The notes below the pieces were generated by a model, which searched no databases, was not told the origin of the DNA, and saw only the letters and a program-made list of their open reading frames with translations. This document shows, one piece after another, positions 11,801-23,040 of a stretch of DNA of 64,000 nucleotides. The first letter of the stretch is position 1. Each line of letters begins with the position of its first letter. This DNA is from Syncephalis plumigaleata. Lineage: Eukaryota > Zoopagomycota > Zoopagomycetes > Zoopagales > Piptocephalidaceae. A program made the position numbers and the translations under genes. The DNA lies in assembly GCA_025201365.1 (NCBI GenBank), contig JAIXMF010000009.1, forward strand, positions 124,001-188,000. The letters run 5' to 3'.

Positions 11801-13898
11801 TACGCCATATGTTGTTCATTTAGTAAACATGGTGGTTCTGCTGATATGATATCCGTCAATGAACCAGCATCCATACACTCCATTGATATCTAATTGAATA
11901 GGTTATTAGTTATGCTATAGAGTCAGTGTACACACGATGAGCTTACCCATAATGAATTATCATTAATGTAACATCCGTATAATGCTACAATATTGTCATG
12001 TTGTTGATCACGCATATGAAGCAACTCTTGTGATATTACCTCCATTTTATCAGTAGATGTAAATGGTACTATTTTAACAGCAACCTAATGAATAGTAATT
12101 AAACTAATGTTTAGTCTAGCTTCATCATTGCTCATTTCAACTTACCTTAGGGTTACTGGTAGTACCGAGTGATGCTTTACTATTAGCAACAAATACATCG
12201 CCCGAGTCACCTTCTGCAATTTGTACCAAATCACTGAATATATTGGTTGGTGTACCCGGTCTTACTAGATCATCTATTATCTCGGTTAGAACATGTCAAG
12301 TATATAATAGCATTAACATTACCAAGTTTATATTTAGTGGCCAGTTCATTGGTCTCATCTATAATCGGTGCATCGGTGAATACAGATGAGGCTCGTACCG
12401 ATCTATTGCTAGTGTTATATGCAGGCGACACAATAGTAGTATCCATTTGAATGGTGTAAGCTGTAGTGGTGGGTGTAGTATGATGGATGTTGTTATTAGA
12501 AGGTGAAGGTGAAGCAACGGAAGTAGTAGAAGTGTTCATGGTGTCATTCATGGTGGCCGCATTAGCAATAACGGAATTGGTCGGTAATGAAGGGAACCTT
12601 TCCATGATACCAGATGTATTCTCTTGATCATTCATAATGCCTGATAGCTCTGATGGATCTGGTTGAAATACCGGTGATAATGGTGGCAATTCAGTAATCA
12701 AATCGGTTAACAGCGTATGTGTAGGGGATACAATTGATTTACGCGCTGATTTCCGTTTTAATTGTTGCATACTCATTTGCTCATTAAGTGTCGTGGATAT
12801 CGGGCGTGCGTACGTTTGATCCTGATGACGTGACATGATGGTCTGCACCACTTGTACATTTTCATTCACTTCCTTACGCGTTATACCCGACTCTCCTAGT
12901 GCTACCTTCCATGTATCGGGCAATGGTTGAGATGTCTATTCAATGTACAGATACAGTAAATATATATATATAACTACACTATAAATAACACTTACTGGCA
13001 CAGGTGGTAATGGTTGTGATGGTGGTGGTAATGGAGCTGTATTTCGTATAGAATTACTTGCACGTAATGGTTGTGTAGGAATATTTCTAGATTCTGATTT
13101 TGATTCTCGTATTGCTAATAGTAACAACATATTATTGAATATCCACATTCGATTAACTAGTCATTCTAATGGTAACTTACCTGTACCCGTTATTTTCGGT
13201 GTGGTATTTGAACCTTTACCATTGGTGGTATGACTCTCGCCATTTCGACTAGTAGTAGATGTCATTGATACTGCACTACTAGCAATGGTCTTCGATTTAG
13301 GCATAGGGACTTGTGGTGGTGCAGGTGCATGAAACGACTTTGGCGGTGCTGCCATAGACGATTTACGTAACGGTGATGGTTGTCGATTCACCGGTTGCAT
13401 CGGTGGCTTCATAGAACGTGAAGTTGTTGTCGCGGCTCGACCACGCTCAGTGGGATTTGAAGTACGTAAAGCATGCTCCCAATCATCCGGCAGTCCAATG
13501 TATCGCCCGGTTGCTCGATCGTATTCGACATGCACACCACGCGCTACGCTATGCGGTGCACTAATATGTTGTATGGTATCTCGACGAGGTGAAGTGGACG
13601 GATTCTGCGATGGCATTCCTGGAGCTAGTGCATTCTCGGACATTTCAAACACCGGTGCAGATCTTGACCCACTAAGTCCAACCGCTTCGCCATACGGTGA
13701 ATGACGCTTTGGATTGCCTTTACTATTTGCAGTTGCAGCTGCAGTTCCGGTGGCAGTAGTGGTGCCAGCACTTTCATTAAATGAACGACCTCCTAGGGCA
13801 TCTCGCGGCGATAAACTACTGGCGTGGTCACGCTGTCGCCTTGTGCCAAACGGTGGATATCGACCGCCGCTACCGCCCGTGGAACTTTGATTACCCAT
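5813..13898 (-). CDS. CRIB protein with four tandem PAK/STE20 kinase domains
   Basis: I could follow 26 exons in one frame from ATG 13898 to stop 5813, 6,498 coding nt or about 2,165 aa. Exons: 13898-13181, 13114-12996, 12935-12323, 12273-12146, 12084-11947, 11889-10758, 10689-10577, 10510-10373, 10310-10109, 10048-9852, 9796-9659, 9583-9497, 9441-9063, 8990-8878, 8813-8676, 8603-8399, 8328-8213, 8148-8068, 8007-7870, 7803-7522, 7455-7342, 7275-6924, 6862-6612, 6537-6336, 6275-6079, 6019-5813. The N-terminus MGNQSS fits N-myristoylation; a CRIB/p21-binding motif (ISAPHS...HVEYD..TG..IGLPDDW) lies at about residues 112-143. Kinase domains start near residues 498, 965, 1380 and 1895, each with G-x-S-G, K, HRD-x-KSDN and APE. 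Linkers resemble the PAK autoinhibitory segment (SGITxxExxxN). Family knowledge: PAKs are Cdc42/Rac effectors with one kinase. DFG reads DFA, DFA, EFA and DFG in kinases 1-4. Separate tandem genes are the alternative, but no stop or new start appears in the linkers. Confidence 0.88.
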
Positions 13899-15032
13899 AG
13901 CTGCGGCAAAAAACGTAACTATAGAAGAAATTACAAGACCAAAGATGAGAATACAAACAATGCGAGATGTAGATGCGATGAGGGTAACACGAAACTACAA
14001 CAGACCAACAGCTAACAAAATTAGGAGCCGCGTGTACACATGCGCACGCGCACGTCAAACCCGTCTCACTGAGTGAGTTTTCGATGGAATAGGTAAATTA
14101 TCGTGCTGCAGCAGCAGTAGTTGCAGTAGCGAAAGTAACCAATTCAAATGGTCGTTGTATGCAAGGGATTATAACGAGCAATAAAAAAGAGCAAGTTGGC
14201 GTTAACTACTAGAAATGAACGACAACGCAGTAAGGAAAAAAGGAAAAGGAATTGGGACGCAAATATTAATGTGTGATGACGAAAGACGTCAAACTGTATG
14301 GTACGAGTGTGTATACTGTATAGAGAAGAACAAGTAGAAAAGAGTGTATAGGATAGTAGTAGTAGTAGTAGTAGTAGAAGTAGTGGTGGTAGTGATGGTG
14401 AAGAAAGAGCATTAATTTCTGAACAGAGGCCGCGTTTAAAACAACGCCTCTAGTGATAACAGGCGGAATATGAAAAGCAACGATGTAATAAATAGCGATA
14501 TGTATATAAAGGACATCAACGTGCTATCCTACAATAGATGCTCTTATACTACTACTACTACTTAAGTGAAGCATATGCTCGTGTCTAATCAATTCAAGAT
14601 GCGTAAAAAGTACTAGTTTCTTTTTTGGGATTACTTACAGTCTTAGTTTAAACATTGTATACGAATACTCTTTAGTATGTATTAGAACAATGATCATATA
14701 CCATTCAGATTATGTATCTAGTAGTAGGAATCAATTACAGAGTAGAATATTACATTCTCATTAATATTGGTATTCTTATAAGATAATACTGATATCATAT
14801 AATCATTTATAATGAAATAGGAATGGTTAACATAATCATAGTTGAAATACACAATCATTTGGATTGTAGTTTTTGTTTACATCTTAATTAAATACGTGTA
14901 GTTCTCATTCCATTGCTGAACATCTTTAACATACCATTCTCGCTTCATTCTTATCATCTTTGCTTTGTTGATACTAATCTTTCGTATTATATACTGTCAA
15001 CACAAAGGAATATCTAGGATACTAGGACAGAA
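13899..15032. other. Intergenic region, divergent promoters
   Basis: This 1.1-kb region separates the minus-strand multi-PAK gene from the plus-strand dynactin gene, so it must hold both promoters. It contains a (TAG/TGG)n trinucleotide run at about 14357-14400 and AT-rich sequence. I see no coding exon, tRNA-like fold or mobile element in it. Confidence 0.6.
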
Positions 15033-16077
15033 ATGGCTACTCGGTAATATGTTTACTCAGTTGCATGACAATGCTTCTAGTTACTTAATAGTTGAAATAG
15101 AAAATTAGTGGTTGGACCTGGTGCGTTAGTATGTCAAGACACTCATCTCACGGGAAATGTTTCTATCGGTATGCTTGCTATATGTGTTTTGATATTGCAA
15201 CTGACTAATAATTACTTATTGACTGGGAAATACCCACTGTAATAGGTTCAGGTATGAGATAGTTTATTGTGGTGAGACACTAGTGATAACACCATTATTT
15301 ATCGATAACATCAGGCTGCGTACTACATCCGAAATGTAGTGTTATCGCTGACGTGGGTCCCATTGTCATTGGACGTAACAATATTATCGAGGAAGGTGTA
15401 GTGATAATCAACAGGTAAGCAGTAGTGGAGCCATTCATCATCTTGTAACTCATTAACATGATATCAATGATGAACTAGAAATCAAATGCCATTAGTTATT
15501 GGAGATGAAAATATCTTTGAAGTAGGCTCATGTATGTAATGTGACTATACTAGCTCGATGATTACGAATCATTAATGGTTATTGTCATTCCGATGAATAG
15601 TCATAGAAGGTGCAAAGATTGGTAGTCGTAATATATTCGAGGCGAGATGTAAGTTGTTCATGATAGAAGAAGAGGAAGAGATTGATATCATAATGTACTA
15701 ATGAACATTTACTACTATCAGCACGCGTTGTAGGTGCAACTACTGTCGGTAACAATTGTGTGATCGGTATTGCATGCCAGACAGACTGCAATGAGACTAT
15801 ACCAGATTGTACAGTTATATTTGGTGAGCGATTAGATCGTCGTATTAGTAAACCGGATCCGGTAAGCATATAAATGAACAATCATTATGAAATGTAAACA
15901 TGCATTATTAATTCTTATCGATAGAATCAAGCAGCATTACATTTAAAACATTTGGAATACTTGCGTGATGTAATTATTATGACAATAATATATTCATCTA
16001 TGAACAATATATACTAATTATTAATTGTATTCCTATAGATGCTACCTAAATTCAATCATTTACGACCTATTGCTTAA
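15033..16077 (+). CDS. DCTN6: Dynactin subunit 6 (p27), left-handed beta-helix
   Basis: Nine exons give about 169 aa: 15033-15043, 15101-15168, 15246-15251, 15315-15414, 15479-15531, 15601-15648, 15722-15861, 15925-15969, 16039-16077. The product has the hexapeptide-repeat, left-handed beta-helix pattern of the dynactin pointed-end subunits: GPGALVC, HPKCSVIADVGPIVIG, NNIIEEG, MPLVIGDENIFEVG, VGNNCVIGIACQ, then a C-terminal helix ending LPKFNHLRPIA. The order and the EEG/IFEVG motifs match p27 (subunit 6) rather than p25; human p27 is 190 aa. Its role is in the dynactin pointed-end complex for dynein cargo adaptation. Exon 3 is a 6-nt microexon (GTTCAG) that restores the expected spacing between VSIG and HPK. 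Exon 1 is only 11 nt. Start chosen because ATG 15033 gives an in-frame short first exon. Confidence 0.85.
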
Positions 16078-16133
16078 TAATAGGAATTGTGTTTATCACG
16101 TATAACACAACAAGGATGCTCTCCACGATATTG

Positions 16134-18747
16134 TTAATAGCCGTATTTGTCATTGAGTGAGGTGCGACCATCCCCTATAATAAATATTAGATATACCAAT
16201 AAATATATAAATATATATATGTGAATGATAATAGTTACGCTACCTGATTGATTCTTTGGTGGAATCCATTCAACTGTATTGTCATCTTCCATCGTTTCAT
16301 CTTGTTTCACCTTTGCTGTTACGCTGTGAGATGGTTGGGGAGGAGGAGGAGGAGGAGGAGGAGAAGGAACTGGAGCTAATGTTGTAGGCCGAGCTTTCTC
16401 TACTTTAGCAATGGTTATTGGTTTAGTCGATTGAGTAATTTTAGTAGTATCTGGTGATTCAATCATCAAAGAAGTCGTATTATTTGATGTGGATTCCGGT
16501 AACTTTTCAGTTGTATTTTGATTATCCTCCTTCGTATGTTTAGTATTGATAGCGTTATTGTTATCAGCTACACTAGTGCTACATTATAGTCAGTCAATTG
16601 TATTCCAATAAATAGCATGACTACTCACGTTTCAGTATCTTTAGCAGCAGTTAATGGCAGATCATTAGGTCGTGTAAATTCGATTAATGGATCAAGTCGT
16701 TTGATTTCCTAGCAATCATGTTTGAATACTCGTATTATATAATCATTAAGGTTATACCTACCTCTTTTAACGCTTCTATATCTTTGTATAGTTTATTCTT
16801 CTCTTTCTCATTAATACTGCTTTGTACATCGGCCATATATGCATCGAGATCGTCATCGCCGTCATCACTCTTGGATTTGACGGATGTTGTACGCGAGCTA
16901 ATTTGATCCAATTGCTTTGTTAGCTTTTCTATTTGTTGCTCGGTTTGTTGTCGTTTCTCTAAAAGTGACGCGTAATTCTCGACTGGTGCTTGCTTAGTGC
17001 GAGCTTGCTTAGCTTTACGCTTCTCCCCTGTCATCGTTACTTAGTTTCTGCCCATGATGTCATAATGCTGGTTTCTCATACTTACGTGCTCCAGTTCTAT
17101 CGTAGAACGTATCATCGTCACTATCTGGCTCGTCATTCTCCTGCAACACTCTTTTGAATCGTCGTTTTTGTGCAGCTATCATCGACATCGATTAATCGTT
17201 ACATACAGTTAGTGTAGTCATCTGCTTACCATATGGATCATGCTTAGCATGCAATTCACCGTGTGCATCCAACTTCTCCATGGCATCCAATGATGCCGCT
17301 CGTTCTGCTTCCCTAATCAATCGTTATAATAGCATAATAATAAAACCGTCTAGTACTGCTTACTTTTTACGTCCAGCACTACCGCTGGCCCATACCGATG
17401 CACCATCCTCGTCGTGAATTGGTAGTTTAATACTGTAAACGCAATAAGTATAGTGTAGATGTAATGCTCATTAGTTATCTCTTACCGTGCTGTAAATGTA
17501 TGAAAGCCATGAGCAAACTCGTCATCCATCTCGAACTCCATGGAATAACCGCGATGCTAGATAATCATTGTTAATTATACGATATATATATACTATACAG
17601 ATCTATATACGATACTTACCTCCATGTATTGTCTTAAAGCCTTTTTCGGATCATCTTCGTAGGATGCTCGTTTACTTATGCCAGAGGCTGATCCTGGTAA
17701 TCCGTCTGCCATCTCGCCTCCTTCCATCGCAGCACGAATAATAGCGCCATCGTCCGTTACATCGTCAAAGAATCCCCTATACATTGGTTAGTTTTACAAC
17801 TACCATTTCATTCAATGTCATTAGTACCAAGTAACGCCTGTACTTTCAATCGGCTGCTGTGCTTGTTGTCTCTGCTGCTCCGCTCGTGCTGCCGCCTCTT
17901 CCCTCAGTCTTTCTCGTATATCAGGCCCCTGTAGTATATGTGTTCGTGTGCTTTCACCAAATCTTATATGATCTCCCGGTCTTAACTCGATATGTTTACG
18001 CGGTGGATTTGCCGCTTATTGATCAATGTATGATGCGTGCTACCTAAATCGTAAATATACGATAAACCTACATATACAAATGTATAGTGTAATGATCATG
18101 TAAGCGTTTGTTAAATTCGTCTCCTTCTAGCTTAGTATACCGTTGTTTTTGAATTCGATCACGGCATGATATCTAGATATTGACTTGAACACGCATTATC
18201 AATGTTACTAATTTACGCGTATTTCCAATGGTATAACTTACTGGATGCAATGCTACTACATGGCAGCCTGGTACGCGACCTACATATATATATATAGATA
18301 CATATTCATATAATTACACGTATTAGTTAGGTGAGCATCAATATTCATCTCTCACTTACCAACAACCCAGTAAGGTCGGTCTACTAACTCTGTTTCCTCG
18401 CAAACAACTCCCTCCTTTAGCACCAGTAAAGAAAACTCGTCCTCGGGTATGCCTACCCATTCAGGCGGTGTATAGTCTAGTTGTGGACCAGAACTAGAAC
18501 TGGACTGGAAGACACTGGAGCTGCTATAGTGAGTTTTTATATCGTAAAGATTACTCAACTTGCCTCTGTCATTAGAAATGCGCTTACCGTGAGTATTGGT
18601 TTTCTCCTGTACAATCCGACTAGGACTGCTGTAGTAGGTGTCGTTTCTATACCGTCCGCAACTTCCTTGTGGTTCAGCTGCAGGTTCATTGCTAATAGTA
18701 GCGGGTGTTCGTCGTTTTAGAGGTTTGGGTGCTGCAAATGACGACAT
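16134..18747 (-). CDS. Kanadaptin-like FHA-domain protein (SLC4A1AP homologue)
   Basis: About 13 exons run from ATG 18747 to stop 16134. An FHA domain is encoded by the first four: YWVVGRVPGCHVVALHP, SISRYHAVIEF, YDLGSTHHT, ELRPGDHIRFGES. Then come the kanadaptin hallmarks TWGFFDD, a region ending DDPKKALRQYME, a W-S-G-S-AGRKK stretch, FYDRTG, a coiled coil with DLDAYMADVQSS, a proline run (about 16340-16365) and the C-terminus GDGRTSLNDKYGY. Family knowledge: kanadaptin is a conserved nuclear FHA protein associated with splicing factors; its exact job is unclear. Within the exon 17828-18067, around 18005-18020, the frame of NKRQI and that of KHIELRPGD differ by one base, an apparent one-base loss inside the FHA domain. 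Similar one-base offsets occur in other genes here, so I treat it as a probable sequence error rather than decay. Confidence 0.83.
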
Positions 18748-19777
18748 GGTGAATACGAGGAAAATATTTTCATCGATTTGATTCAGCAAAGATTCAAGTT
18801 ACAGGGGTTTTCCAACCGATTAACACAGTAAGACATAACTTTTGTTCTTATTAATAGATAATCTTGCGCATTCATTAGCACATTATCTTGAAGTCATATA
18901 TAACATTAGTGTTTGTGTACGTCATTAACGCTCTCTATAGTACATTCGCCTTATAACCCCTATTAATCGTGTTCATTATATGACTGCATATACAGTATCT
19001 TAGTGTTATACATTGAACATCGTATGCTTATAAATATGATACTTTATTATCATTCTAAATAAAACATTATATCTATTGACTATCTTTTACATTGTAGCGT
19101 ATCTATTAAGTGTGCAACGTAGCTAACCGTAGTAACATTTCCTGATTGTAGATGTTGCTTTACAAATGCTTAAACATCATATGTTAATTCAAGTAGCCAG
19201 AATACAGAACACACTAGACACATATGCATTAAATAAGCTAGATCTATCATAGAATGTTTTATTATTTGGCAAATACATCTCAGTAAGTAATTCTAGTTAT
19301 GCAGAGCATTGTTTGATGCGGCCTTAATAGCATTCGCATTATGGTGAATAACATAGGGCGAATGCTAAACAAAGAATAAAGCATCTGTTAATGGGGATTC
19401 CATACACACATAACGCAAGGACAGTGATGCTAACGAAGGTGCTTATTATTGACAAGAGCAAAAGCTAAAGGCTAACAATGTTAATCAGTTGGAGAAACAA
19501 TGTTTGCACACAGAATCTTCACTGAGATAATAATGTTTATTGAAACTAAAGGTACTGATACTTATACTAATTACTAACTAATATTTACAGCGAGGATTAT
19601 CGGTCGCATACGCCCCCGATTAATCTGGCTGATCAAAATGGTCGACCACTTTTCGTCTGCAGCGATACTTTTAATGCTTTTACTAATATGATGTTCTTTT
19701 TATGTTTTCCGCACTAATTTCTTGCTGCATCGAACAAGCCAACTCTTTAAGCAAACGGCATAGATTTTTGTTAAGGA
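18748..19777. other. Intergenic region, AT-rich
   Basis: About 1 kb between kanadaptin and an unknown intronless gene, both on the minus strand; it would contain the kanadaptin promoter and the 3' end of the next gene. I see no exon-like open stretch with family similarity and no clear repeat. Confidence 0.5.
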
Positions 19778-21108
19778 TTATAGGCATTTCGGTCTCTTCA
19801 CCAAATAACTCAAGTATTCTTTGAATGATTCTTTTTTTATATTGCTTGCTGCTGTTTCCATTCTATCATGAATTTGTTCTACTGTTTCACGAGAGAGTAA
19901 TTTCTGCTCAAAGACGCATGTTGCGACTTTGATAAATAAAGAAGATGCTATTTTTGTCGAACTTGCTTTGCCACTTTTGGTTTCAACATTGGCATACGTC
20001 CAGATCGTTATTGGCCAATTCTGATGAGCCAGAAAGCCATCTGCTGCAGCCCGACACATATAGTATGTTGATTCTTCATCAAATTTTGACCGGAGTTGAC
20101 GAAGGCGAGCATAATCATAGGCACCTTGTATTTCAGCTATGTTATCTTTAACTAACTGCTCTGCCTTTTGAATACTTCTAGGGTCAAAAAACAATCGAGT
20201 GTACTTTGTTGGTTTAAAAATGTTGTTTGCTATTCCAAGGCTTGCACTGTCCTCTACATCAACTCTGATGGAACCGACCACTAATAAATTTGATGTCTGT
20301 AAACCTATTCTGATATGTGCCGTATTGTACTCATGTGCTGCCTTGATACAGACGCCATTATACGAATCGTGTTTGTTGTTCACTTTTCCCGGATCCGATT
20401 GGGTGGATTCTGCACCAACGTAATGTTCACAGTGAACATCTATGTGTGAACACTTACAATAAGCTTCGACACAAGTGATATAGAGTAGCTGATGATCTTC
20501 TACTAATAACGCTCCAGAAAACAGCGCAGGAATGGCAACTCTCATGGCTTTCTTTCGTTCCCAGCTAACGTTAAAGGAAGCGGATATGTCGTTGTCAAAT
20601 TCTCTCCACTCAATATCCTTTACGGCCTTGTATCTACTGGACTGTAAAATTTTGTCAAAGCAAGGATTACCGATATATCTTCTTGGTGAGAGATGATTTG
20701 GTGGAGACGGTGGCGCAATCTCTTCAACATTATGTAATTTATGTGCAATCTCCTTTAGCTTAGTCGCGTTGTGTTTATCGACAAAAACTATGGCGCCATT
20801 ATTCTGCGAATCGGTTGTTGAAAAAGGAGAAAGCTTCATGGCTTCCATCATTTCGACGCGGTCATCCTGGTATTGCGCGATCGATCCCAAATTCATGCTC
20901 AGCCCTTCTTTCATAGCTTTACCATAATTCATTTCTGAGGCATAAAAAAGCTTTCTGGATTTGAAATGCTTCTGCTCATCAATCCCTTGTAGATCTTTAG
21001 CAGCTCTTCTACGGCGCCTGGCTTTGTCGGAGCATTTTTGCACATAAGAGAGGTGCTACGTTTGCCGATGACGGAGCCGCATACTTTACAAGTAAGTTCA
21101 GATGTCAT
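19778..21108 (-). CDS. Intronless protein of unknown function with N-terminal CxxC zinc ribbon
   Basis: A 421-codon open stretch (19778-21043) is preceded, in a frame one base away, by MTSELTCKVCGSVIGKRSTS starting at ATG 21108. Read across a run of five A at about 21034-21038, the two halves would give a CxxC ... CxxC ribbon followed by an Arg-rich helix (SDKARRRRRAA), so a lost A is likely. The body has mixed alpha/beta character and several cysteines (CKCSHIDVHCEHY around 20430-20460); I do not recognise a family. It lacks introns, unlike almost every neighbour, and is divergent from the intronless zinc-finger gene at 21828-22796, with about 0.7 kb between them. Captured transposon cargo or a domesticated element gene are possible; neither is shown by the sequence. 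Confidence 0.6.
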
Positions 21109-21311
21109 TGTGCTGTTTATAGTAAGATTAATTCCAAATGATATTAGAAATAGATGATTACAAAAAACTACAAAATACTTACATGGTTAGGCTTATTTAA
21201 GAAACTACAATATAGTATGTTTAGAATAAAGTAAATAGTAGATTTGGATAGAAAAGCATGCAGAAAAGTAAACGAATATGTTAGTGGTATTTCATGACTC
21301 TACGTGCTGTA

Positions 21312-21335
21312 ATAATGCCCAGACAAGGGCATTAT
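21312..21335. repeat. Perfect 9-bp hairpin
   Basis: ATAATGCCC (21312-21320), a 6-nt loop AGACAA and GGGCATTAT (21327-21335) form a perfect stem-loop in the spacer between two divergent intronless genes. Its role is unknown; it could be part of a regulatory site or an element end. Confidence 0.55.
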
Positions 21336-21573
21336 GCTTATATCCCCATATCAAACTAATTTGTTATTTAATCCTTGTTACTCAGGCATGATGAATGTAT
21401 CTTTGATGCAGACCTCTACATCAATTGTCATGCACGCTCTGCTATTTTGCACTAATGGCACCAATAGATATGCGCGGTTTGTGTAGTTCTACCATTAATG
21501 CTATTAATAGTAGCACAATGCTACTATGGTTCCTAACCGGTAATAAGCAGATACACACATGAGCAATGTGATT

Positions 21574-21667
21574 CAAAACCAATTGCATTAATATATGTGT
21601 ACGTAAAATAGTCCTGAACCAATTGCGTTAATAAATTTTATACGTAACACGGTTCTGAACTAATTTT
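21574..21667. repeat. Degenerate tandem repeat, about 40-bp unit
   Basis: Two copies and a fragment of a unit containing AACCAATTGC(A/G)TTAATA...TACGTAA lie head to tail at 21574-21612, 21613-21654 and 21655-21667. They sit just upstream of the zinc-finger gene at 21828 and could be promoter repeats or subterminal repeats of a mobile element. Confidence 0.55.
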
Positions 21668-21827
21668 AGCGGTTTTTCTTTCCTCATTTTATTTGAAAGC
21701 TACTGACACAGAAGCAATCTACGTTCATTATTGTTGATTACCTGTATTTCTATAATTACGTAACGTGTCTTTCAAGGTAAGCCTTATACTTGATTGTTTA
21801 TACAATATTAAATTAGCTTCACATAGA

Positions 21828-22796
21828 ATGGAACGAGTAATCTGCCCAATTTGTGGCCGTAATTACCTCAACTTCAATGTATATCGTAAACACGCAAAGA
21901 AAAAACATAATACAGAGTTTGAACGTAAAAAGCCTGGTCCAGCACGTAGCTTTATGCCAGATGCCCCAGATGAAGTAAGAAAAAAAGCAATGGCTCGGAA
22001 GTTCCAAGATAAAAACCAAGGAAAACGTAATCGAGAAGAGCGTGAGCTTCGTTTGGCATGCCACGTTATTAAATATTCCAATCAACGTGATGACGATTTA
22101 CTTACACTATTATCTCAAACAAGTCAAGCCATTGTCGATGAATACATAGCGAGCGAAGACAACATTACACTGCAGCTGGCCGGCTATCAATTATTGCATC
22201 TCGATTGGAAGTCATACGCGGACATATCACTACTCTGGCCACATGGTCATGGTATGCTATCCCCCGACCCACCCGATAGTTTTTACAACCCACCAAAATC
22301 CCATTCAAAACCAGTTGCACAAAGACGGAAACAAGCCATAGAAAGCCGACAAAAAAAAACTGCCATTAAGAAATATCATACTTACATTAGTAACGCCATT
22401 CCTACTTTATTAGAATCGTTCACGGCCAATAAAGGCAGGGAAAAACCTCATGTTCGCAAATATCGTATATTAGCACATTGCTATTTACTTCGTCACTCGC
22501 AATACTTACCAGAAGTGAGAAGAATTCCGTCAAACATCATTGCTAAGGCGCGCTTACGAAACGCTCGCAGACCCAAGAATAGTGCTAATGCTATGGATGT
22601 TGATAACGATGATGCTGATAGTAATGATAATGATGACGATGATGCTGATAGTAATGATAATGATGACGATGATGCTGATAGTAATGATAATGATGACGAT
22701 GACAATAATATCAATAATAGTAGCGGCGATACTCAAGTCGATAGTAATACCCATGCTACAGCAACATATACAATTTATGGTACAATTCCGCATTAA
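21828..22796 (+). CDS. Intronless C2H2 zinc-finger protein, acidic tail
   Basis: From ATG 21828 the product is about 322 aa. Residues 5-26 form one C2H2 finger (CPIC, 12 residues, H, 4 residues, H). A basic linker (RKKPGP, KKAMARK, KRNREERELR) follows, then a helical middle, and residues about 260-295 carry three tandem copies of DDADSNDNDD. An upstream in-frame ATG at 21765 would add 21 residues, but a GT...AG pair there (about 21778-21826) suggests a possible 5' intron; I prefer the start just before the finger. The single finger, basic patch and acidic tail suggest a nucleic-acid-binding protein. No family recognised. It is divergent from the other unknown intronless gene and may form one unit with it. 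Confidence 0.65.
   Translation: MERVICPICGRNYLNFNVYRKHAKKKHNTEFERKKPGPARSFMPDAPDEVRKKAMARKFQDKNQGKRNREERELRLACHVIKYSNQRDDDLLTLLSQTSQAIVDEYIASEDNITLQLAGYQLLHLDWKSYADISLLWPHGHGMLSPDPPDSFYNPPKSHSKPVAQRRKQAIESRQKKTAIKKYHTYISNAIPTLLESFTANKGREKPHVRKYRILAHCYLLRHSQYLPEVRRIPSNIIAKARLRNARRPKNSANAMDVDNDDADSNDNDDDDADSNDNDDDDADSNDNDDDDNNINNSSGDTQVDSNTHATATYTIYGTIPH
22608..22697 (+). repeat. Coding minisatellite, 30 bp x 3
   Basis: Three perfect head-to-tail 30-bp copies inside the zinc-finger gene, each encoding DDADSNDNDD. Perfect identity suggests recent expansion; copy number is likely variable between strains. Confidence 0.9.
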
Positions 22797-23040
22797 TAAT
22801 ATTTGTTAATAAAGCATGTCTACTTTGTTAAATATGTCGAACCTTTTTCTTTTTTCCATTTTTCACCTACGATTTTTTCCACTAGATCCGCTACCTAATC
22901 CAATGTCGCCTTCCACTTTTTCCTCACTATTCGCCACCTAACTCTTGTCGCCACCTCCTATCCTTCTTCTTCCTGCTGCCGCGGGAAGAGACACTCGCTT
23001 GGGATCTCCTCAGTGGCGTGACAGGAGCCGTCATTGCCCC

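Noticed and set aside
5813-13898. Four separate tandem PAK genes
   Set aside because: No stop codon, poly(A) signal context or new start is needed in any linker; all linker exons splice in frame. Kept as the main alternative in the finding.
18800-18890. Similarity between about 18800-18890 and 58857-58945 (CCAACCG..TTAAC... CATTCATTAG)
   Set aside because: Short and AT-rich with many mismatches; could be chance or common 3'/5' sequence composition.
22493-22793. Low-complexity open stretches overlapping the acidic repeat of the zinc-finger gene in other frames
   Set aside because: They are products of the (GATGAT..) repeat read in alternative frames.
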